The notes under the pieces: generated by a model
What the model saw: the letters and a program-made list of their open reading frames with translations, nothing else
Databases searched by the model: none
What the model was told of the DNA's origin: nothing
Assembly: GCF_023229695.1 (NCBI RefSeq)
Contig: NZ_JALNYS010000001.1
Span: forward strand, 186,001 to 250,000
DNA from: Sulfuricurvum sp.
Lineage (GTDB): Bacteria > Campylobacterota > Campylobacteria > Campylobacterales > Sulfurimonadaceae
DNA: 64,000 nucleotides
Direction of reading: 5' to 3'
Made by a program: the position numbers and the translations under genes
Shown here: positions 1 through 8,462 of the stretch, in pieces
Position numbering within the stretch: position 1 is the stretch's first letter
Layout: the number at the start of each line of letters is the position of its first letter

Positions 1-10
1 TGGAATTTGA

Positions 11-745
11 ATGATGATTCGATCATGGACGGTAGTCGCAGCGGTTATCCTTTTTTTTAGCGGGTGCGCTAAAGAGGTGGAAGAGTTTAACAAGCCTGCC
101 GATTACTGGTACGATAAAATGGTGACTGCCGTTTCAAACGGAAGTCTCGAAAAGGGTGATAGCGCGTATAGTTCATTGCAAAGTGAACATGTCAGCTCAC
201 CGTTTTTGCCTGAGGCGACGATGATCATGGCGCAGGCACATATGGCACATGAAGAGTATTTGCTTGCCGAACATTTTTTAAATGAATATATCCGTCGCTA
301 TGCGACTCCCGAAGGTCGGGAATATGCCGAATTTTTGAAAATTAAATCCAAATTTCTGGCATTGCCGAATCCGGGGCGGGATCAGGGATTGATTGATGAG
401 ACCCTCAAAGGGGTTAATACGTTTAAAACGCTCTATCCCCGTTCGGCCTACATGCCGATCATCAACAGCATGGAAACACAATTGCACCTTGCAAAAGGGG
501 TACTGAACGAACAGATTGCACAACTGTACGAACGTTTGGATAAACCTAAGGGGGCTGCCGCTTATCGTTCGATTGCCCCGGTAACATGGATCGATCCCAA
601 AGAGATTGTTTCACCGGAAGTTCCATGGTATCGTGCGATCTTTGAGGGAGACGGCACCAGCAGCTGGTATGCCTTTATGATCCCTAAAACACGCAGTGTG
701 GTATCGATGGATGATAATGCTACTTCGGACGTTTCAAAGGAATAA
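11..745 (+). CDS. bamD: Outer membrane assembly lipoprotein BamD
   Basis: Predicted lipoprotein partner of BamA in inserting beta-barrel proteins into the outer membrane. The N-terminus is a lipoprotein signal: a short basic start, a hydrophobic stretch and the lipobox FSGC with the lipidated cysteine at residue 19. The rest (about residues 25-200) is helical and TPR-like, with the repeated pattern of acidic/aromatic helices seen in the BamD/ComL family, and 244 residues fits that family. Two ATGs lie back to back at 11 and 14 and either could be the start; the window begins too close to judge the ribosome site. The lon gene follows on the same strand, an order I recall from Campylobacter, which supports the call. 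The C-terminal 30 residues are polar and probably disordered. Confidence 0.82.
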   Translation: MMIRSWTVVAAVILFFSGCAKEVEEFNKPADYWYDKMVTAVSNGSLEKGDSAYSSLQSEHVSSPFLPEATMIMAQAHMAHEEYLLAEHFLNEYIRRYATPEGREYAEFLKIKSKFLALPNPGRDQGLIDETLKGVNTFKTLYPRSAYMPIINSMETQLHLAKGVLNEQIAQLYERLDKPKGAAAYRSIAPVTWIDPKEIVSPEVPWYRAIFEGDGTSSWYAFMIPKTRSVVSMDDNATSDVSKE

Positions 746-845
746 TTTTCGAACGAGAAATGAAAGGTGTCGAACATTTTTGCATCATTTTGTTGATGCA
801 AGCGGCATCCCAGCATCTCTCCGGTGCGTTAAAAAATGAGTTAAG

Positions 846-982
846 AACTGACCTTACGCATCTTGTCTAAAGGGTAGTAATCTCCCGCATCCGAAAGATG
901 CGGGTAGCTTCAGGGGGGTGCAGGGGACAATTTGTCCCCTGCCACTTTCCGGGCTCTGCCCGGAAAGTGTGTAACATCAGTT
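846..982. repeat. MITE-like palindromic repeat, family 1, copy A
   Basis: This noncoding element fills the bamD-lon gap. Its ends form imperfect inverted repeats: AACTGACCTTACGCA on the left and the complement of AACTGATGTTACACA on the right. Inside are three strong stem-loops: CCCGCATC/GATGCGGG (884-904), the palindrome around GGGGACAATTTGTCCCC (921-941) and CTTTCCGGGC/GCCCGGAAAG (944-968). Related copies lie at 14550-14590, 15194-15339, 24575-24790 and 48491-48854, in both orientations. No transposase is encoded, so it is a non-autonomous element if mobile. The short reading frame through it (898-1098) is not a gene. Confidence 0.75.
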
Positions 983-1016
983 ATGAAAGAACTTTAATCT
1001 ATAAGGATTTGGATAC

Positions 1017-3440
1017 ATGCAACTTAGTAATTACAACTCTTTTCCTGCCGATTTGCCGGTTATTGCGGAAGATGAGCTTTTTTTATATCCGTTTATGATT
1101 TCACCGCTTTTTTTAAACGATGAGAAAAATATTGCGGCGGCTGCCGAAGCGATTGAGCACAACTCACTTGTCATAGTCTGCCCCGTCAAGCCTGAACATG
1201 AAGGGCAGCGTGAAGGGGATGCTGTTTATGATGCCGGCGTTATCGGTTCGATTATGCGAAAGGTTGTTTTGCCGGACGGGCGTATAAAAGTACTCTTTCA
1301 GGGACTAGCAAGAGGACGAATCCAGCATATGGTGCATGAGAATCCGTTACGGGCGCATGTCGATATTATTCAGTCCGATAGTGTGAATGCGCTAAAAATG
1401 GATGCGATTTTGGAAGTACTTCGTGAAAAAGTACGCACTTTATCGCAGGTAAGCAATTATTTTCCCCCCGATTTACTCCGTACCATTGAGGAGAATCACG
1501 AATACAACCGTATTGTGGATCTCATCTGTAGCTCGATTAAGATTAAAAAAGAGAATGCTTATACCCTTTTCATTGAGAAAGATCCCGAAAAACGGTTTTT
1601 GATGCTGATCGATGAACTGATCGAGGAGACCGAAGCGTCGAAGCTCCAAAAAGAGATCCGTTCCAAAGTGCATACCCGTATTGAGAAAGTGAATAAAGAG
1701 TACTTCCTCAAAGAGCAGCTCAAGCAGATTCAAAAAGAGCTCGGGACCGATACCCATCGGGACGAAGAGATCGAAGAGTTCCGTAAAAAACTGGATGCCA
1801 AAAAAGAGAAAATGCATCCCGATGCCTACAAAGAGATCAATAAGCAACTGGAGCGTTTTGCGCGGATGCATCCGGACAGTGCCGATGCGGGGATGATTCA
1901 GACCTATTTGGAATGGGTGTTGGATATTCCGTACGGGGAAGAGGCGAAAAAAGCTTTAAACGTGCACGATGTCGAGAATCAGCTTAACAAAGACCATTTC
2001 TCCCTTAAAAAACCGAAAGAACGGATATTGGAATATTTTTCGGTCAAAGAGCTCCTTGAACTCAGAGGGCATGCCGATAAAGAGGGGCGCGGAGCGATTC
2101 TTTGTTTTGCGGGCCCTCCGGGGGTCGGTAAAACGTCACTGGCGAATTCGATCGCTACGGCCCTTAAGCGTCCGTTGGTTCGGATCGCGCTGGGGGGACT
2201 CGAAGACGTCAATGAATTACGGGGACACCGCCGTACCTATATCGGCGCGATGCCCGGCCGAATTGTCCAAGGGGTAATCGAGGCCAAAAAAATGAATCCG
2301 GTCATTGTTCTCGACGAGATTGACAAAGTGGCAAAATCGAACCGGGGGGATCCGACTGCCGTTCTCCTTGAAATTTTGGATCCGGAACAAAATACCCACT
2401 TTAGGGATTATTATCTCAATTTTAATCTCGACCTCTCCAAAGCGATTTTTATCGCGACGGCAAACGATGTGGGGCAGATTCCCGGGCCGTTACGCGACCG
2501 GATGGAGTTTATCATGGTCAGCTCGTATACGCCGCAGGAGAAGTTCCAGATTGCCAAACAGTATCTGATCCCTCAGGAGCTGAAAAAACATGGATTAAAA
2601 CCCTCCGAACTGGCGATCTCGAAAACGGCATTGGCCGATGTGATCGAGAAACACACCCGTGAAGCGGGTGTCCGTAATCTTCGCCGTCGTATTGCCGATA
2701 TTGTCCGTAAAGCGGCGAAAAAGATACTGGAAGATTCGAAGACGCAAAAAGTAAACGTCAGTTTGAAAAATCTGAAAGAGTTTTTGGAAAAAACCGTTTT
2801 TGAGATTGAAAGAACCGATCACGTGGACCGTATAGGGGTAGTGAACGGTTTGGCATGGACATCCGTAGGGGGCGACGTATTGAAAATCGAAGCGATACGG
2901 ATTAACGGCAAAGGCAATTTGCAGTTGACCGGAAGTTTGGGAGATGTGATGAAAGAATCGGCACGTATCGCCCTTTCCGTCGTTAAAACCCTTATCGACA
3001 GCGGAAAGATTGTCGTGGACCATGCGATTATCCCGACAACCGTGACGGAGCGCGAAAACAATACGGTACCTGAAGCGAGTGAAGTGTATAAGCGCTTCGA
3101 TCTGCACATCCATGTACCTGACGGAGCTACTCCCAAAGACGGCCCGAGTGCGGGAATCGCGATGACGACGGTGATTGCCTCGATCCTTACCGATAAAAAA
3201 GTACGTGCCGATATTGCAATGACCGGGGAGGTCTCTTTGACCGGAAACGTTCTACCGATCGGCGGGCTTAAAGAGAAGCTGATTGCTGCACATCGTGCGG
3301 GGATGAAGCTGGCCCTGATACCGCAGAAAAACTATGAGCGTGATTTGAGCGATATCCCCGATGAGGTGAAAGCTTCTGTCGAGATTGTCGGCGTCAGTCG
3401 GATCGAAGAGGTGTTGGAGCGCCTTTTAATCGACGGATAA
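1017..3440 (+). CDS. lon: ATP-dependent protease Lon
   Basis: Cytoplasmic AAA+ serine protease that degrades misfolded and regulatory proteins. The 807-residue protein has the full Lon layout: N-terminal substrate-binding domain (about 1-200), coiled coil (about 200-300), AAA module with Walker A GPPGVGKT at 367-373 and Walker B VIVLDEIDK, and a C-terminal protease domain. The catalytic dyad is visible as Ser711 in KDGPSAG and Lys754 in GGLKEKL, 43 residues apart as in E. coli Lon. The start at 1017 follows AAGGAT at a good distance. The 3' end overlaps the convergent tilS gene by 47 bases, which is unusual. A family 1 repeat sits just upstream, so the promoter must lie within or after it. 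Confidence 0.97.
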   Translation: MQLSNYNSFPADLPVIAEDELFLYPFMISPLFLNDEKNIAAAAEAIEHNSLVIVCPVKPEHEGQREGDAVYDAGVIGSIMRKVVLPDGRIKVLFQGLARGRIQHMVHENPLRAHVDIIQSDSVNALKMDAILEVLREKVRTLSQVSNYFPPDLLRTIEENHEYNRIVDLICSSIKIKKENAYTLFIEKDPEKRFLMLIDELIEETEASKLQKEIRSKVHTRIEKVNKEYFLKEQLKQIQKELGTDTHRDEEIEEFRKKLDAKKEKMHPDAYKEINKQLERFARMHPDSADAGMIQTYLEWVLDIPYGEEAKKALNVHDVENQLNKDHFSLKKPKERILEYFSVKELLELRGHADKEGRGAILCFAGPPGVGKTSLANSIATALKRPLVRIALGGLEDVNELRGHRRTYIGAMPGRIVQGVIEAKKMNPVIVLDEIDKVAKSNRGDPTAVLLEILDPEQNTHFRDYYLNFNLDLSKAIFIATANDVGQIPGPLRDRMEFIMVSSYTPQEKFQIAKQYLIPQELKKHGLKPSELAISKTALADVIEKHTREAGVRNLRRRIADIVRKAAKKILEDSKTQKVNVSLKNLKEFLEKTVFEIERTDHVDRIGVVNGLAWTSVGGDVLKIEAIRINGKGNLQLTGSLGDVMKESARIALSVVKTLIDSGKIVVDHAIIPTTVTERENNTVPEASEVYKRFDLHIHVPDGATPKDGPSAGIAMTTVIASILTDKKVRADIAMTGEVSLTGNVLPIGGLKEKLIAAHRAGMKLALIPQKNYERDLSDIPDEVKASVEIVGVSRIEEVLERLLIDG

Positions 3441-4410
3441 TACTCATGGCTTCAGGGGCACCATAGAGGTACCCTCGAAGTTTTGAAGCAATCTTTAATC
3501 CTCGGCACTCTTCCCGAAACCCTTTGTCCATTACCACATTTTGCTCATACGGAGCGATAAACGTATACTCGCGTTCGATCGATACGACCGTATGACGCCC
3601 TATGATATGCTCTCCCCCTTTTTTCAGTCCCTCTTTATCATGTTGGCTGAGGAGATACCCTCTGTTTTTAAAAAAAGTGTCAATTCCATATACCAATGAA
3701 CGGATATTCGAAGGATTTTTGGCATAGAAGAGTTCTTCCGAGGGGTTAAATTCCATTGCTTCTATCAGTGATTGGTTGTCCTCTTCGAGATAGCGAAAAC
3801 TTCGACGGATGGCATCACGGTAGTCGCGCATCATCGGAGCGCTGTAGCGATGACGAAAAAAGTTTCGGGTATAACGCTCATCGGCATTGCTCTCATCGAT
3901 GTGGTGAGAGATACGGCGCTCGCGCAGATACCCTTCGATTGATTCGCGATCCCATTCCAATAGAGGACGTAAAATCTCTATTTCGTCGCGTCGATCGTGT
4001 GAACGGATCCCCAATATTTCGGGCAGTCCGGAACCCCGGCAAAGCTGCATCATCAGCCACTCAAGCCGATCGTTGAGCTGATGGGCAGTGAGGAGATAGG
4101 TGTAGCGGTGTTTTTTCATCAGATAATCAAAAAATGTGTATCGCTCCTCACGGGCGCGGTGTTCGAAATTGGTTTCACCCAATCGGCATGAGTGGGTATA
4201 GCATGTAAGCCCATGATGTGCGGCAAGTGCCTTAGCACTTTGCTCTTCGGCGTCACTCGTGTCACGGGTGTGATAATTAACGTGGGCGATATCAAATGCG
4301 ATGTGATTGTCTATGAGGAGATGGAAGAGGGCGCTCGAATCGACCCCGCCGGAGAAGGCGAGGAGAACTCTCCCCTCTTTTAAACGATCGAGATGGAGAA
4401 GATTAAGCAT
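3394..4410 (-). CDS. tilS: tRNA(Ile)-lysidine synthase
   Basis: Converts the wobble cytidine of the CAU-anticodon tRNA-Ile to lysidine, using ATP and lysine, so that the tRNA reads AUA. The PP-loop signature SGGVDSS is at residues 20-26 and the family's HQLNDRLEW-type segment follows. I start at the ATG at 4410 (338 residues), which overlaps the rimO stop in an ATGCTTAA arrangement; a longer in-frame start at 4515 would lie inside rimO and adds a segment with no family resemblance. Translation is probably coupled to rimO. The 3' end runs 47 bases into the end of lon on the other strand, so both C-termini are encoded by the same DNA. Confidence 0.9.
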   Translation of the reverse strand: MLNLLHLDRLKEGRVLLAFSGGVDSSALFHLLIDNHIAFDIAHVNYHTRDTSDAEEQSAKALAAHHGLTCYTHSCRLGETNFEHRAREERYTFFDYLMKKHRYTYLLTAHQLNDRLEWLMMQLCRGSGLPEILGIRSHDRRDEIEILRPLLEWDRESIEGYLRERRISHHIDESNADERYTRNFFRHRYSAPMMRDYRDAIRRSFRYLEEDNQSLIEAMEFNPSEELFYAKNPSNIRSLVYGIDTFFKNRGYLLSQHDKEGLKKGGEHIIGRHTVVSIEREYTFIAPYEQNVVMDKGFREECRGLKIASKLRGYLYGAPEAMSIIRRLKGAPTPLRSD

Positions 4411-5719
4411 CGCCCGTAACGGTCGCCAGCGGCCGTTTTTCGGCAATCTCGGTGATGCGGGCGCGGTAGATTTTTCCGAAAGTGAGTTCACCTTCAATCT
4501 CACGGTCGTTGACATAGATCTCTCCGTCTACGTCCGGTGCCCAGAGTAGGGCACGTGCGCTAAGGAGGTATTCGTGTTCGTCGCTCATCCCGTCGATAAC
4601 GATGGCAATTTCGTGACCAACCAGTTTCTGAAGGCTTGTTTCTTCAACGCTCGAAGCGATTTTTCCCAGTTTTTTAGCGCGGGCATTGATGATTTTTGGG
4701 GCGATTTTCTCTTCCATCGTGTAGGCGCTTGTCCCCTCTTCGTCGGAGTAGCTGAAGACATTGAGGCGATCAAATCCGAAACTGCCCGCGAACTCTGCCA
4801 TCTCGTCAAACATGGCTTCGCTTTCCTGCGGATGACCGACGATAAAGCTGGTACGGATAAACGAGGAGGGCAATGCTTTCATTGCATTCAGCAGTTCCAG
4901 CGTTTTATCTTTACCGAATCCCCGTTTCATGATTTTCAACATTTCATCGTTGATGTGTTGGATCGGCATGTCAAAGTAGTTATGGAACACTTTTGAATCG
5001 CCGATTGTTTTAATCAGTTTCAGCGTTGTGGTCGAGGGGTAGAGATAGAGGATCCGGGCACTTTTGACGCCGTCGATTAGTTCGATCCGTTTGATGAGGT
5101 GGATAAGCCCGTCTTGGATATTTTGATCGCGTAGGTACGAACTCGAATCCTGGGAGACGAAGCTGAAATCGACATATCCTTTCGCGACAAGCCCTTCGAC
5201 CTCTTTTGCGATACTCTCTAAATCGCGTGAGTGGAGTTTCCCTTTAAACGAAGGGATGGCGCAGAAACTGCATTGTTGATTGCACCCTTCGGAGAGTTTG
5301 ATGTAGGCGTGATAGGTGGATCCCGTCACGACCCTCTCGGCACCGTCGATCAGATAGACTTCGGGGCTGAAACGGCTTTGTTTGGCGGCGAGGAGTTCGT
5401 CTATTTTGTCGTAATCGCCGACACCGGTAAAAATATCGACTTCGCTGAGCTCCTTGGAGAGTTCCTCTTTGTACCGTTCGGAGAGACAACCCGCCATGAC
5501 GAGAACCGAATCTTTTTTGCGTCCGGCATCGAGACTCAGAACCGTGTTAAGCGACTCTTGTTTGGCCGCATCGATGAAACCGCAGGTGTTGACGATGATG
5601 ACATCGGCCTCTTCGGACGTCTGGGTCATCTCGTAATTTTTGAGCCGCCCCAGCATCACTTCGGTGTCGACGAGATTTTTGGTACACCCGAGAGAGACAA
5701 TGTGAAGTTTTTTGGACAT
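4403..5719 (-). CDS. rimO: Ribosomal protein S12 methylthiotransferase RimO
   Basis: Radical SAM enzyme that adds a methylthio group to an aspartate of ribosomal protein S12. The N-terminal UPF0004 domain carries its three cluster cysteines (Cys12, Cys46, Cys78). The radical SAM motif CNQQCSFC has Cys146, Cys150 and Cys153. A C-terminal TRAM-like domain (about 370-435) completes the family architecture. The 438-residue length and the S12-type motifs fit RimO better than MiaB: the protein has the compact RimO length and a SEGCNQQCSFC-type signature. It is the first gene of a two-gene minus-strand unit with tilS, overlapping it by 8 bases. The divergent gene starts about 60 bases away, so the control region is shared. 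Confidence 0.93.
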   Translation of the reverse strand: MSKKLHIVSLGCTKNLVDTEVMLGRLKNYEMTQTSEEADVIIVNTCGFIDAAKQESLNTVLSLDAGRKKDSVLVMAGCLSERYKEELSKELSEVDIFTGVGDYDKIDELLAAKQSRFSPEVYLIDGAERVVTGSTYHAYIKLSEGCNQQCSFCAIPSFKGKLHSRDLESIAKEVEGLVAKGYVDFSFVSQDSSSYLRDQNIQDGLIHLIKRIELIDGVKSARILYLYPSTTTLKLIKTIGDSKVFHNYFDMPIQHINDEMLKIMKRGFGKDKTLELLNAMKALPSSFIRTSFIVGHPQESEAMFDEMAEFAGSFGFDRLNVFSYSDEEGTSAYTMEEKIAPKIINARAKKLGKIASSVEETSLQKLVGHEIAIVIDGMSDEHEYLLSARALLWAPDVDGEIYVNDREIEGELTFGKIYRARITEIAEKRPLATVTGDA

Positions 5720-5751
5720 AAAAAGCCTTGCATTAATTATTGTCTAATTAT

Positions 5752-5770
5752 AGCCAATCATTTTTTGGCT
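5752..5770. other. Short inverted repeat in divergent promoter region
   Basis: AGCCAA and TTGGCT face each other across 7 bases between the divergent rimO and ferric-reductase-like genes. It may be an operator or a short hairpin in the leader of the plus-strand gene. There is no T-run placement that would make it a convincing terminator. Confidence 0.35.
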
Positions 5771-5781
5771 ACACTTTCATC

Positions 5782-6351
5782 ATGCGTATAGTTCTGATAT
5801 TTTTGGCATTGGTTCCATTTGCCCTCATGAGTGCGATTTTTCTGGACGGGTGGGAGATGGCGTGGTTCGAGTCGCTCCGCGTGAGTCTCGAAGCGGCATT
5901 CGGGTTTTCATTTCCCCATCCGTCGCACCGTCTCTATTACCTCTCCAAACTGGCGGGGCTCAGTTCTCTGTGGCTATTTGTTGCGGCATTCTGGATTACC
6001 CCTTTGCGTACCTTTGTCCGGTTTGATTTTGTTCCGTTCAAGAAACTGCTAGGAGGGTTTGCGGTGGGGTATGCATTTTTGCATCTGGGGCTCTTTTTCG
6101 CATCCCACGGTTTTTCACCCGCGCTTTTGAGCCGGTTGTCGGTTACCCATCCATTTTTGATAGCGGGGATGGCGGCATTGGTCGTTTTGGCGTTAGCTCC
6201 GTGGATCAAGGCATGGTACCGTCTGATCTATCTGGGGATTGTTCTGATCATCATTCATCTTTTGACGGGATATCGGGTGCTGGGTTTGGAACACATTCTC
6301 GCCATTTCATTGCTGACAACGGCGCTGGCGCTTCGGCTGGTAAAGCGTTGA
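5782..6351 (+). CDS. MsrQ-like / ferric-reductase-like transmembrane protein
   Basis: Integral membrane protein with about six hydrophobic helices. The pattern WITPLR, then FKKLLGGFAVGYAFLH, then histidines in VTHPF and IIIHLLTG, resembles the ferric-reductase-like transmembrane family that includes MsrQ, the haem-b membrane partner of the periplasmic methionine sulfoxide reductase MsrP. Haem ligation by the intramembrane histidines is inferred. I use the ATG at 5782 (189 residues); a TTG at 5740 would add 14 residues but has no better ribosome site. No MsrP-like catalytic subunit is present in the window, so the electron acceptor is unknown. It ends 1 base before the ATG of the next gene and is probably co-transcribed with it. 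Confidence 0.6.
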   Translation: MRIVLIFLALVPFALMSAIFLDGWEMAWFESLRVSLEAAFGFSFPHPSHRLYYLSKLAGLSSLWLFVAAFWITPLRTFVRFDFVPFKKLLGGFAVGYAFLHLGLFFASHGFSPALLSRLSVTHPFLIAGMAALVVLALAPWIKAWYRLIYLGIVLIIIHLLTGYRVLGLEHILAISLLTTALALRLVKR

Positions 6352-6352
6352 G

Positions 6353-7498
6353 ATGAAAGCTTACGATGTGATCATCCTTGGAGCGGGTGCAGCCGGATTG
6401 ATGTGTGCCGCACAGCTTCGGGAAAACAGCGCTCTAAAAATAGCGATCATTGAAGGCAATTCCCGCCCCGCTTTGAAGCTAAAAGCTTCCGGCGGGGGGA
6501 AATGCAATCTTACCAATGTAAAAGTGGATGCCACCCATTATCTTGGGGATGAGGCGCTTGTTTCCTATGCATTGGAGGTTTTTCCCAAAGAGAAGCTGCT
6601 GGAGTATTTCTACCGTGGCGGGTTACGTCCCGTGATACGTAAAGAGCGATACTATTTTTGTCCCAAAAGCAGCGACGAAATTATTTCGATCCTGATAGGA
6701 AGGGCAAAGGGGTGCGATCTGCTGCTGGGCCATAAAATCCTCAGTGTAGAGGGAAATTCCCCTTTTACGGTGACAACCGACAAAGGGGAATTTCAGGCCG
6801 CTAAAGTGGTCGTCGCAACCGGAGGAGCAAGCTATAAAGAGCTCGGAGCCACCGATATCGGCCTCAAAATTGCCCAACGTTACGGTCTTAAAACAGTTCC
6901 GTTTTCCCCCGCACTGGTCGGACTTACCCTCCAGAGCAAAGAGTTCTGGATGAAAGAGCTCAGCGGAATCAGTTTCCCGGCCCGTATCCGCGTTGCGGAA
7001 AAAATAGTGGACGAAGATTTTTTATTTGCACACAAGGGGATTAGCGGTTTGGTCGTCCTCTCGGCATCGCTGTATTGGCATCGCGGTGAGATCGTGATCG
7101 ATTTTTGTCCCGATTTTGATCTGAATACGCTGATACAAGAGAAAAAACTCATCAGCACCGCATTGCCGTTGCCGAAACGGTTTATGAAATCGTTTTTGGA
7201 AGCGATCGGTCTTGAAGATAAACCGTGCAACCGTTTGACGCCGCAGGAGAGGGAAAAGCTTGCACTGATCCGTAATTACGCTATGGCACCGTCCGGGACG
7301 TTTGGCTTGAGTAAAGCGGAAGCGTGCCGGGGGGGAGTGGCGTGCGAAGAGATTGACCCCGCTACGATGCAAAGCCGCCGGGTAAAAGGGCTCTATTTTA
7401 TCGGAGAGACGGTCGATGTGACCGGAGAACTGGGTGGGTATAATTTTCAGTGGGCCTTTAGCTCTGCTGTTGTTTGTTCTGCGGCAATGGTTGGATAA
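6353..7498 (+). CDS. NAD(P)/FAD-dependent oxidoreductase, HI0933 family
   Basis: Predicted flavoprotein of the HI0933/BaiN-like family. The N-terminal Rossmann dinucleotide fold is clear (ILGAGAAGLMCA, residues 9-20), followed by the family motif SGGGKCNLTN near residues 47-56. A second glycine-rich segment, VVVATGGASYKELG, lies near 150, and the C-terminal FAD-contact segment GLYFIGETVDVTGELGGYNFQWAFSSA closes the protein in family style. The 381-residue length is typical. The substrate of this family is largely unknown. The gene starts one base after the ferric-reductase-like gene stop, suggesting the two share an operon and perhaps a redox function. Confidence 0.85.
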   Translation: MKAYDVIILGAGAAGLMCAAQLRENSALKIAIIEGNSRPALKLKASGGGKCNLTNVKVDATHYLGDEALVSYALEVFPKEKLLEYFYRGGLRPVIRKERYYFCPKSSDEIISILIGRAKGCDLLLGHKILSVEGNSPFTVTTDKGEFQAAKVVVATGGASYKELGATDIGLKIAQRYGLKTVPFSPALVGLTLQSKEFWMKELSGISFPARIRVAEKIVDEDFLFAHKGISGLVVLSASLYWHRGEIVIDFCPDFDLNTLIQEKKLISTALPLPKRFMKSFLEAIGLEDKPCNRLTPQEREKLALIRNYAMAPSGTFGLSKAEACRGGVACEEIDPATMQSRRVKGLYFIGETVDVTGELGGYNFQWAFSSAVVCSAAMVG

Positions 7499-7559
7499 CA
7501 CTGTAAGGGATTTTAATGTTATCTAAGTACAATACCGCTATTAACTCATAGGAGTACGG

Positions 7560-8354
7560 ATGATATTATTAGCCGGACCGTGTGTCATCGAGAGCGAAGA
7601 ATCCATTTTTAAAATTGCCAAGTCATTGGAGCGTTATCATAACGATCCGCGCTTTGATTTTTATTTTAAATCGAGTTTTGACAAAGCCAACCGCACGTCA
7701 CTGGAGAGCTACCGTGGGCCGGGTTTGGAAGAGGGGCTTCGAATTCTCCAAAAAGTGAAAGAGGATTTCGGCTACAAGATCGTTACCGACGTTCACGAGA
7801 GCTATCAGGTCCCTATCGCGGCCGAAGTGATCGATATGATCCAGATTCCCGCATTTTTGTGCCGACAGACCGATCTGCTGGTGGCGGCGGGGAAAACCGA
7901 CAAGATCGTCAATATCAAAAAAGGGCAGTTTATGACCCCGGGTGATATGCAATACTCGGTGATGAAAGTGCTCAAAACACGCGGATGCGATGAACTCAGT
8001 TACGAAGCATCCCTAAAGCACGGCGTATTGCTGTGTGAACGTGGATCCTCTTTCGGATACGGTAATCTGGTCGTCGATATGCGCTCCCTCGTCATCATGC
8101 GTCAGTTTGCCCCCGTAATTTTTGATGCGACCCATTCGGTCCAGATGCCCGGTACCGGCACCGGAAAAACAGGAGGGGATAGCTCAATGGTTCCTCATTT
8201 GGCCCGCGCTGCAGCCGCAGTCGGGGTGGACGGATTTTTCTTCGAAACCCATTTTGATCCGATTTGCGCTTTGAGTGACGGTCCGAATATGCTAAAATTA
8301 GAACAACTGGAAGAACTCAGCGAAAAATTATTGCAGCTTGATGCGATAAAATAA
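7560..8354 (+). CDS. kdsA: 3-deoxy-8-phosphooctulonate synthase
   Basis: Condenses phosphoenolpyruvate with arabinose 5-phosphate to give KDO 8-phosphate, the precursor of the inner-core sugar of lipopolysaccharide. Family motifs are seen throughout: AGPCVIES at the N-terminus, FKSSFDKANRTS, the KKGQFMTPGDM segment and the C-terminal ETHFDP motif. Cys8 in AGPCVIES is the metal ligand of the metal-dependent class, where the metal-free class has asparagine; this call on class follows known family work. The ATG at 7560 follows a GGAG ribosome site. The 264-residue length is standard. The following gap carries an inverted copy of the family 3 repeat. Confidence 0.95.
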   Translation: MILLAGPCVIESEESIFKIAKSLERYHNDPRFDFYFKSSFDKANRTSLESYRGPGLEEGLRILQKVKEDFGYKIVTDVHESYQVPIAAEVIDMIQIPAFLCRQTDLLVAAGKTDKIVNIKKGQFMTPGDMQYSVMKVLKTRGCDELSYEASLKHGVLLCERGSSFGYGNLVVDMRSLVIMRQFAPVIFDATHSVQMPGTGTGKTGGDSSMVPHLARAAAAVGVDGFFFETHFDPICALSDGPNMLKLEQLEELSEKLLQLDAIK

Positions 8355-8377
8355 TAAAAAAGAACATTTGGTGTATT

Positions 8378-8413
8378 GGGCACACCGCCGAGGTGAACCC
8401 AGTGTTAACGTAG
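8378..8413 (-). repeat. Family 3 palindromic repeat, inverted partial copy
   Basis: Read on the minus strand this begins CTACGTTAACACTGGGTT, closely matching CTACGCTAACGCTGAGTT in the recG leader (11786-11803). It folds on itself (TGGG...CCCA with inner CACC/GGTG). It sits between kdsA and ribH, so it is transcribed into the 3' or 5' untranslated RNA. Confidence 0.5.
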
Positions 8414-8436
8414 TCTATCAGGACGTGTTCCGATAG
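8413..8436 (+). other. Hairpin upstream of ribH
   Basis: CTATCAGGA and TCCGATAG form a stem with one mismatch and a short loop, about 30 bases before the ribH start. It is not followed by a clear T-run. It could be a processing site or a weak attenuator; no FMN-riboswitch-like fold is recognisable here. Confidence 0.35.
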
Positions 8437-8462
8437 TGTAATGCAATAAAAAAGGATTTTTT

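Noticed and set aside
898..1098. Open frame of 66 codons upstream of lon
   Set aside because: It runs through family 1 repeat DNA; the same kind of frame (MRVASGGCRG...) appears at 48555, showing it comes from the repeat.
4411..4515. Upstream extension of tilS
   Set aside because: It would lie wholly inside rimO and adds a segment unlike the TilS N-terminus; the ATG at 4410 has the usual overlap with the rimO stop.
8355..8462. FMN riboswitch before ribH
   Set aside because: The gap is too short and lacks the conserved multi-stem FMN fold; its hairpins are explained by the family 3 repeat and one small stem.
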